A stretch of DNA of 64,000 nt from Siphonodentalium dalli (lineage: Eukaryota > Mollusca > Scaphopoda > Gadilida > Siphonodentaliidae), in assembly GCA_032622095.1 (NCBI GenBank), contig CP136061.1:54449762-54513761 (forward strand), read 5' to 3'. A program made the translations under genes and the position numbers. The notes under the pieces were generated by a model. That model was given only the letters and a program-made list of their open reading frames with translations. It made no database searches and was not told the origin of the DNA. Position 1 is the first letter of the stretch; every line of letters begins with the position of its first letter. Below, in pieces: positions 57,195 through 64,000 of the stretch.

Positions 57195-57616
57195 TATGCC
57201 TTGAAATAGTGTGTCTGTCATTTGCAGAATGAGGTCCCCAGAGGGTAAATTTAGTGATGCTATCCCGCATAGCGGGCTAGCATCACCAAATTCACCCTCT
57301 GGGAACCTCATTCTGCTGAGGTGTAAGCAGAGACGCTGAGGTGCTGAGACGCCTGCTTTCTTATGGGGCTATCAGTATGTGACTCAGGGATGCATGAAGG
57401 ATTTGTCTCTCAGGGCAAGGGGTGGTAGCTTTTCTGGAGTATAAAATTTTCATGAAGGGAACTGGTTCAGTATTAACCCACTGCTTACACCTCAGCAGAA
57501 TGAGGTTCCCAGAGGGTGAATTTGGTGATGCTAGCCCGCTATGCGGGGTAGCATCACTAAATTCACCCTCTGGGGACCTCATTCTGCAAATGACAGACAC
57601 ACTATTTCAAGGCTTG
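57195..57616. mobile_element. C (hAT-type) MITE with captured flank DNA
   Basis: Duplication AGGGAAAC at 57187-57194 and 57617-57624. The two C hairpins are separated by 57343-57480, which copies the right flank of the C MITE at 37708 (GCTGAGACGCCTGC, TGGGGCTATCAGTATGTGAC, GTCTCTCAGGGCAAGGGG, ending GTTCAGTATTAACCC). Two short deletions separate the copies. Confidence 0.9.
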
Positions 57617-57624
57617 AGGGAAAC

Positions 57625-57778
57625 TATGCAATACCACTAAGACAACTAATTTTGATATTCTGATTATATCTGGAAGAATTTCATCTTTTTACGAGATGGG
57701 AAAGATGGAAATATTTGAGATAATAATGAAAAACTGAATTGAAAGTCTTCAACCAACAAAATTAAGCCCTCCGCGTAT
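57625..57778. other. No recognised feature
   Basis: I find no supported signal. Confidence 0.4.
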
Positions 57779-58102
57779 TTAAAGCCATGTGAAACACTCT
57801 GACATGGAGAAAAATCTTGCTCAGAGTAGTTATATTTACAATTATTATATCCCAATTGACAACACAGACCGACATTCTTATAAATTAATTAAATGCTGTG
57901 ACTCTAGGTGGAGAAAACATTAGCATCAGTTTAGTCCGATATTTGCATCCCAAATCGAGATGTAAATATTTACAAATGAGCATAGTTAAGAGGATAATTT
58001 TCTGCGATGTTTAATAGTTGAATGCTACATTCCTCCAGTTGGCAAAGCACCTGAATATCATCTTATCAGTTTCACGAACCCGAACAAGTCTGTAATAAGG
58101 CT
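57779..58102. repeat. F repeat, copy 3
   Basis: CATGTGAAACACTCTGACATGG to CGAACAAGTCTGTAATAAGG, aligned with copies at 14651 and 38679 and slightly shorter. Confidence 0.7.
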
Positions 58103-58134
58103 GCAACAGGAAGGAGATTGATGATTGGCCTAAT

Positions 58135-58735
58135 TATACCCCCACTTTCGAAGAAAATGGGGGGTATACTGGATTGACTCCGTCCGTCCGTCCGTCACGC
58201 TTTCTCCGTCCGTTTGTCCGTCCGTCCGTCCGACCTCATAACTCGAACAACTATGAACCGATTTCAATAATTTTTTGTATGCTATCTCCTTAGGACGGTC
58301 TCTCCGCATGATAGTAATTGCGGTTTGGTCCGACTTTTGTTTTTCAAGTTATGCCTCTTTTTCGACTTATTTTGACTTAGAAAATTCTGTCCGACTTTAT
58401 AACTTTAACAAATATGAACCGATTTCAATAATTTTTGGTATACATGCTTCTCACAATACCCTCTCTACATGATGCAGCTAGGGATTGGCTCAGACTGTTT
58501 TTCGTAATATTACACCTCATTTTCGACTTATTTTGACTTAGAAAATTCTGTCTGACTTAATAACTTTAACAAATATGAACCGATTTGAATAATTTTTTCT
58601 GTACAAGCTTCTTGTGACACCATATCGATATTATTAGTCCGAATTTTTCTTTAAAGTTAAAAATCTTTTTGGTTGAGTTTATGGATAATGCGGGTTGAAT
58701 TTGCCACGGTGGGGGTATGCTAGCACTCGATGTTA
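58135..58735 (+). mobile_element. D element, pearl/Helentron-like, best-preserved
   Basis: Left end ATACCCCCACTTTCGAAG...GGGGGGTATACTGG, then a (CCGT)n tract (58185-58230), then three ~160-bp units marked by AACCGATTTCAATAATTTTT and TTTCGACTTATTTTGACTTAG, then a right end GCCACGGTGGGGGTATG. Microsatellite plus ~160-bp core plus fixed ends is the layout of bivalve pearl elements. Confidence 0.6.
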
Positions 58736-58895
58736 TGAATGACTCCTAGCTAGCACCTCTTGTTATGAATGACTCCATTGTTGCTAATGGGCCCTGGGAA
58801 TATTTAAGATTTGATTGGATATGTCAACATCACCAGTGTGATTTGATGTCAACACTAATTCGGACATCAAATCGAGTTTAAAATTTGTCCCCATT

Positions 58896-58975
58896 ATCCA
58901 GCCTCGAAATAGTGCGTCTGTCATTTGCAGAATGAGCTCCCCATGCAGTCAGAGGGTGAATTTAGTGATGCTATC
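58896..58975. repeat. C element fragment
   Basis: CCTCGAAATAGTGCGTCTGTC and one arm with an 8-bp interruption (ATGCAGTC). Confidence 0.6.
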
Positions 58976-59146
58976 TCAGTGATAGAGTGTATGGGTAAGG
59001 CAAATAAATCAACAATAAACTCCAAGGAAAAACTCTTATCACTAAAATATACTGAAAGTAGTCTGGAGTTTTCAATTTGTTTGATCTTCATTGAATAAAA
59101 CATTTTTAAAAATCTTGTAAAAATTGAAGCACTTTTCTACTGTTCA

Positions 59147-59399
59147 CAAGCCTTGAAATAGTGTGTCTGTCATTTGCAGAATGAGGTCCCCAGAGGGTGA
59201 ATTTAGTGATGCTACCCCACATAGCGGGCTAGCATCACCAAATTCACCCTCTGGGGATCTCATTCTGCTTACACCTCAGCAGAATGAGGTCCCCAGAGCG
59301 TAATTTGGTGATGCTTGCCCGCTATGCGGGTTAGCATCACTAAATTCACCCTCTGGGGACCTCATTCTGCAAATGACAGACACACTATTTCAAGGCTTG
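59147..59399. mobile_element. Complete C (hAT-type) MITE
   Basis: Duplication ACTGTTCA (59139-59146) and ACTGTTCC (59400-59407). Two hairpins with the TTACACCTCAGCAG spacer; near-identical to 29696 and 37708. Confidence 0.9.
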
Positions 59400-59454
59400 A
59401 CTGTTCCCCCTTTATTCAATTGGTGTTAATAATTTTGACCTGAAAGTTCGTAAA

Positions 59455-59826
59455 ACTGGCATATAATACTAGTGTGGCTGAACCGAAGAACACAAAAACC
59501 TCTCTCCAATTGATGTTAATCTATGTTATTTGAAGGTTTCCTTTTCAGTATTTAATGATTTTATGAAGCAAAAGGAGGACTAACATTGTGTACGAACATT
59601 AACCATGTTTCTGAGAGATCTGAACAATGATTTTGTCCACTTGTTGACACAATATAAGAAGTTACTGCATGTCATATGACGTAAGAAATATCGAGTGCAT
59701 CATCAGACGACTCTACCGTGCTATTCTACTGACATGACAGAAATGGGTTCTTGATTGCATGGCATGTTAACAAGGAAGATCTTTATTGATTTGTTGAATA
59801 AAAATAAAAATTATGAAGCACATGAT
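59455..59826 (+). repeat. Direct repeat copy 1
   Basis: TAGTGTGGCTGAAC, CTGAGAGATCTGAACAATG, TTGTCCACTTGTTGACACAA and TGGGTTCTTGATTGCATGGC also occur in 62985-63374. The 2.9-kb TIR element interrupts the 3' end of this copy. Confidence 0.88.
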
Positions 59827-60658
59827 CACCCCCTGTGAACCGGTCCTGCACAGCGAGGTCGCAGTGGTTGTGGTGCTACGTGAACGCGTTCGCAGTGACT
59901 CCAATCACACCGGCATGATTGAGAAGACGGCAGCCGATATCCAGTATTGACATCAAGGGACAAATGTATCAAGAAAAGACATAATGGGTGAGTTTTCGCT
60001 AAAGGAAATGTCACACAATATACCACAGATGACCAACTATATGTTGTTTACAAACATACAAGTAGTATTGGTTGAGAGAATGGGACTTTTATCACAATTT
60101 TCACAATCGGACGAATAAATAATAAAAAACCTGGATGATTTTGTCATGGACCCACGATTATCCACTCATTGTAACGCTGAATAGATACTGAAGCGAATTG
60201 ATTAATCTTTTGATGGCCAATTCCTCCCTGGATCAAAAAATCAAATTTTCAATGGTAACGTTCGCAGGTGACCCGCGCTTCCAAATGATACCGTCTGCAG
60301 GTGGTAAGGGTACTGCCCGGCGGTGGTCTGCTATCAATTTAATGGGCTTTACTCGAGTTGTAGCGGTCAGTTTTACTTTCGTGTCACGTGGGATTTATTC
60401 TAGAGCATATTACACATTTCGCATTGTTTTATAACCGACAGAAGAACTATACGATATTTAAAAAATATATATGAAACACACAAATTGGCGACAAAATGAG
60501 GCAAATTAATGACGTATTTGCATTGCCAAACACCGTATTAGTGTATTGTGCATATTTCACTGAAATAATCTGACAGTTGCGTTTGATTTTTTCCAATTTC
60601 GAGCTCATTGTTTTCAAAGTATCTGTTTGAAGATCTGTTTATCGTATTTTTGTTTCAG

Positions 60659-61445
60659 ATATTGCATCTCAAGAACACATGCCATTGGACGGATCAATAG
60701 CAGAGGTCACACAAGAGAACATGAGGACATCAACTCCAACCAAGCCATCTACATCTAAGGGCAACCAGGTTTTGAACTGGGATAACTGCTGTTTTACCTC
60801 ACAATGGCACCACTCCTTATTGCGACATAAACGAAGAAAGCACCTGGTATTAGGTCGTTTTAGATGTTCAGTGTGCACGGAAACATTCGAAACGCCGGAT
60901 GAGATGTCAGCACACCGCGATAGTGCTCACACCAAGACGAAGTGCATGTGTGAGGTATGTGGCAAGCTCTTTGCTAATCAGGACAACCTGAAAATCATCA
61001 AAAACGGCACTCTAATGAAAGGGAGTTTAAGTATGGTCAGTGTGACAAATCGTTCATCAGAAAATCTTTGCTGATCCATCACACTAACGCGCACCAAAAC
61101 ATCACTCCTTTCCCTTGTGAAAAGTGTAAGGCAAAATTTCCATCACCTTCGTCCTACCGCCGACATGTCAGAGAACAGTCATGTCGCAATGCACTTCCAG
61201 CTCACATATGTGACGCATGCGGAGCTGAGTTTTCCTACAGGCAGAGTGTGGAAAATCTTATAGTTATAGATCTGGACTTTCGCGACACCGACGAGAGTCT
61301 GGACACGAGTGATTACGTTCATGAATTCAATCTATTAAAACCTTCTTTGTTAAATCGCGTTCCATTTTATTTTTGCCCAATGCCCATTCGTATGTGTATT
61401 ATCGCGGCATTCAATGGGTCGAGTTGTAAACCTTCTAATATTTGA
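60659..61445 (+). pseudogene. C2H2 zinc-finger exon, frameshifted
   Basis: The acceptor TTTTTGTTTCAG ends at 60658. The first frame (ATG at 60679) has a decayed finger (NWDNCCFTSQWHHSLLRH, first Cys replaced by Trp), an intact finger FRCSVCTETFETPDEMSAH, and half of CEVCGKLFANQDNL. A single missing A in the run near 60990 shifts the frame; the next frame continues NHQKRHSNEREF, then a finger whose first Cys is Tyr (YGQCDKSFIRKSLLIHH), then FPCEKCKAKFPSPSSYRRH and CDACGAEFSYRQSVEN, where the last finger lacks its His pair. C2H2 proteins of this form usually bind DNA. The lost residues, frameshift and missing neighbours suggest a captured, non-functional gene piece. One-base sequencing error could explain the shift but not the lost Cys residues. 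Confidence 0.75.
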
Positions 61446-61918
61446 CCGGAGTGCTTTGGTCCACCCATGAAGCGAATATAACGACCGTGGAATAGTTTAT
61501 AGCCAATTTGCCAAAATCGCAAAGTTTCTTGGTTTTGGTATCTCATTTTTCGACTGTCACCTGATGATAGAAAGTTGACTATGTCACATTGAAGTATATG
61601 GCTTATATGTCGCAAACTTAAAATCCCTTCGCTAACCAATGTAAGGAAGCTGGCAAGCAAGTTGGCTTCTTTATACGCCACTAAGACACGTGGGATAACC
61701 ATGGTTATATTCTCGCATAGTTATCGTTCGTAGTCCGATAAATTGTTCATGTCAAATAAGAATATTTCATTTGTTTGGCTCTCTTTCGTCACGTGGCCAA
61801 CGTTACATGTATTTGTCTCTCTGGTCTCGGTGTTGTGTGTTCTCACAGGATAACACCCAGGTATACGCGTATCTGCGAAATTAGAGACATTGGATATGGA
61901 GTCTGATTGTTTTATCAC
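61367..61918 (-). pseudogene. Antisense frame with one stop, unrecognised
   Basis: From an ATG at 61918 the frame runs 65 codons to a TAA (61721-61723) and continues in the same frame through LCENITMVIPRVLVAYKE to a stop at 61367, about 183 codons in all. Distinctive segments are LLASFLTLVSEGILSLRH, DIVNFLSSGDSRKMRY and FWQIGYKLFHGRYIRFMGG. The composition looks protein-like rather than random, but I cannot name a family. The C-terminal 26 codons overlap the zinc-finger frame on the other strand. It may be a second captured fragment or a remnant of the element's own gene. Confidence 0.4.
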
Positions 61919-62699
61919 ACCAGCTTAAGACGTTTAGTGTCATTGGACACATCTATTGAAACGCAAACGGTCTCGGTGTTATTATTTGCAACAATTCGTT
62001 TCCCAGACGAATCAAGATGTAGCGGTATACGAGGCCAGGAGTATAGTTTTTGTGCGATAAAACTCCCTTACGTCATTCTCCCGGTGGCTCATACACAAAT
62101 GTTGTATTACACCATCGAATTGCTTAAATTTAGTTGAACAATAGTAGCATTTGTATATATCCATTACGAGAGTCAGTTCTGCAAATAAAAAGAGCGTAAG
62201 TCAGTTTTAGAAGAACACGAAATGAGATATTTCATTATCTCCAACTAGGTGCAAAACCACCTGCGGTCGTTACCACTTCATATATTGCAACAACTGCGGA
62301 CAGTACCCATAACCACTGCGAGCAGGACCATTCAACTGTTTCTTTAAGTAAGAAAATATAGCAGTTAACTCAAAAAAAATTTCTCGTCGTTCAGAATACA
62401 AGTATCTGAGAACAGTTACTAATGAAATATTCGACGTCTATTTGAATATATTATTTTTTTTCAAAGATAATCAGTATTTCCTTGTTTAACAATGGGTTAC
62501 GAATACATAAATTATTGAAAATCAACATGATATATACATGGGTGTTAATACAAACGCAATATATCATGTATAGGTTCTGTGATAGACTGATAGTCCATTC
62601 GGTCGCTCACATGTGCTGTAATATTGATGGTATGTCCGCGCTGTGTGTTTCTTCCTTCTGTGTGTGGTATTTGTTTACAATTTGCTACTAGAACTGTGC
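61919..62699. other. Non-coding interior of the TIR element
   Basis: Short motifs CTGCGGTCGT, ACTGCGGACAG and CCACTGCGAGCAGG at 62260-62330 resemble the TIR segment CACTGCGACC, so they may be subterminal transposase sites. Nothing else is supported. Confidence 0.4.
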
Positions 62700-62984
62700 C
62701 CTGCGACCAGGACCACAACCACTGCGACCTCGCTGTGCAGGACCGGTTCACAGGGGGTGATGATGGATTAATAGTTTATGCCAGTCTTTGTTTTGTTTTC
62801 TCATTCCAATATTTAAAATATTTTATTGAAAGAAATACTAAGTTTGAATATTTTAATAATTTTATTCAAACTTCATTTAAAAAAATCTTATGAAATTCAT
62901 GTACATTTCCACTGTTTGTCATTGTTGGAGAAGTGGTGATGATTTTTTAAAATAAGTTTTTCCCTCTGGGATGGATGCACTTTT

Positions 62985-63374
62985 TATAATATTGGTGTGG
63001 CTGAACGAATGTAAAAACCTCTCTTCAATCGATGTTTATATGTTATTTGAAGGGTTCCTTTTCAGTATTTAATGATCGTATCGAGCAACATGAGTACTAA
63101 CATTGTGTACGAACCTCTTATCTCAATAAAAGAGTACATTATAACCATGTCTCTGAGAGATCTGAACAATGATTTTGTCCACTTGTTGACACAATATAAG
63201 AAGTTACTGCATGTCAAATGACGTAAGAAATATCGAGTGCATCATCAGACCTCTACCGTGCTGTTCTACTGACGTGACAGAAATGGGTTCTTGATTGCAT
63301 GGCATGTTAACTACGAATTTTTCATTGATTTGTTGAATAAAATAAAAAATCATGAAACACATGATGGATTAATA
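62985..63374 (+). repeat. Direct repeat copy 2, unoccupied site
   Basis: Aligned with 59455-59826; it has about 30 extra bp (TCAATAAAAGAGTACATT) and ends CACATGATGGATTAAT, which preserves the target of the 2.93-kb element. An A MITE sits at its 3' edge. Confidence 0.88.
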
Positions 63375-63463
63375 CAGTAATGCCCTAAATAATCGACTCC
63401 TTAACCACAGCAGAATTATGGGTAACTATTTAGGATTTAGTCAGAAATATGGATTGTTACCAT
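63375..63463. mobile_element. MITE A, truncated after one arm
   Basis: CAGTAATGCCCTAAATAATC after TA (63373-63374); breaks within the palindrome at TTGTTACCAT, where CAGTGTTCACG begins. Confidence 0.8.
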
Positions 63464-64000
63464 CAGTGTTCACGCTGTCGGTAGCCAAATTAGCCAATGG
63501 CTAATTTTTTTCGAATTTGGCTAATAAAAATTTCATTTGGCTAAACTTTTGGCTAAACTTTTTTTTACCCCAAATGGAGACTGAAAGCATGGAGTCAGAA
63601 AGCTAATTCATAAAAGCGCTTAATAGATCGACATTCAAGACGAAGTTAGGTGACGAAAGTATTTCATTAATTTCGTACTTATGAAATATCGTTCCGTAAC
63701 AGCAAAAGATAATCTCTAACATTTAGTGTACAGTAAACATATTTTTATTTCCAAATCTAACATAAATTTTGGCAAGTGGGTTTTCAATTCTGTGATGTGA
63801 ACGATCTAGTCCGAAAATATCGAAAGTTGGAATATATTGCCGACTGTACAAAGGGAAACCCGATCGCGGACAGTACAAAGGGAAACCCGATCGACAACCC
63901 TATCAACCAAGCGATCACACAGTGATATGCAATCATCTTTTGTTTTCACAAGACGGACATTCAAAGACGCATGGACATTAAACCGACCGTGGTTGAATCA
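63464..64000 (+). other. Start of another repeat, runs off the window
   Basis: It begins CAGTGTTCACGCTGTCGG, followed by repeated TTTGGCTAA motifs (63510-63565). A tandem GTACAAAGGGAAACCCGATCG pair lies at 63845-63895. CAGTG-type termini are common in hAT elements; the other end is outside the window, so this is tentative. Confidence 0.35.

Larger units (their letters stand above)
59827..62759. mobile_element. 2.93-kb TIR transposon with 5-bp duplication
   Basis: 48-bp identical inverted ends start CACCCCCTGTGAACCGG and continue to GTCGCAGTGGTTGTGGT. ATGAT is duplicated at 59822-59826 and 62760-62764. The second direct-repeat copy reads CACATGATGGATTAAT at the same place, the unoccupied site. 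Five-base duplications and a CAC start occur in the Transib/RAG group, but the rest of the terminus does not fit its heptamer, so the superfamily is unassigned. No transposase is recognisable. Cargo: a zinc-finger exon and an antisense frame. Confidence 0.9.

Noticed and set aside
60198-60434. Upstream exon of the zinc-finger gene
   Set aside because: 78 open codons with no domain, and I could not identify a convincing donor site linking it to the acceptor at 60658.
59827-62759. Firm Transib/RAG assignment of the TIR element
   Set aside because: Only the CAC start and 5-bp duplication agree; positions 4-7 of the terminus (CCCC) do not match the conserved heptamer and no RAG1-like core is visible.

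Overview
The window is eukaryotic, AT-rich, gene-poor DNA that is almost entirely transposable-element sequence. The mix suggests a marine invertebrate, most likely a mollusc or other lophotrochozoan: pearl/Helentron-like elements with ~160-bp core repeats and (CCGT)n tracts, a DIRS element, an animal Crypton-like tyrosine-recombinase gene, Penelope-like and CR1/L2-like relics, and dense TTAA, TA and hAT MITEs. This assignment is inference. I see no intact host gene, no rRNA, no CRISPR array and no prokaryotic operon structure; I did not do a systematic tRNA search.

Layout. 0-8 kb is layered MITEs. 8.6-10.4 kb holds the best coding region, a tyrosine-recombinase gene with one in-frame stop just before its catalytic tyrosine. 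10.8-18.5 kb holds a 1.2-kb TIR element, a perfect-looking hairpin, MITEs and a LINE tail. 18.67-24.44 kb is one long inverted repeat carrying a 42-bp minisatellite in both arms. 25-46 kb is MITEs, a Penelope-like relic (28.3-28.7 kb) and two more LINE tails (39.4 and 41.0 kb). 47.26-53.40 kb is a DIRS retrotransposon with decayed coding sequence but all its structural repeats: inverted terminal repeats plus an internal complementary region, with a TTAA transposon sitting inside one terminal repeat. 59.83-62.76 kb is a TIR transposon with a 5-bp target duplication that carries a broken C2H2 zinc-finger exon and an unrelated antisense reading frame; a neighbouring repeat preserves its empty site.

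Local family names used below. A: palindromic MITE, ends CAGTAATGCC, TA duplication (Tc1/mariner type). B1, B2, B3: TTAA elements with different ends but a shared hairpin core built on CCAATGCATTCTC and TATATATGCGAG; B4 carries the same core inside different TIRs. C: palindromic MITE, ends CAAGCCTTGAAATAG, 8-bp duplication (hAT type). D: pearl-like tandem core repeats. E: 0.5-0.7-kb TIR element. F and G: dispersed repeats without clear ends.

The nesting gives a relative history. TTAA elements entered A MITEs at a TTAA that A itself carries. A DIRS entered a D tandem array and was then hit by a TTAA element. A C MITE acquired a copy of sequence flanking another C MITE 19 kb away. The elements do not form a pathway; the value of the window is in these datable insertions, captured segments and preserved empty sites.
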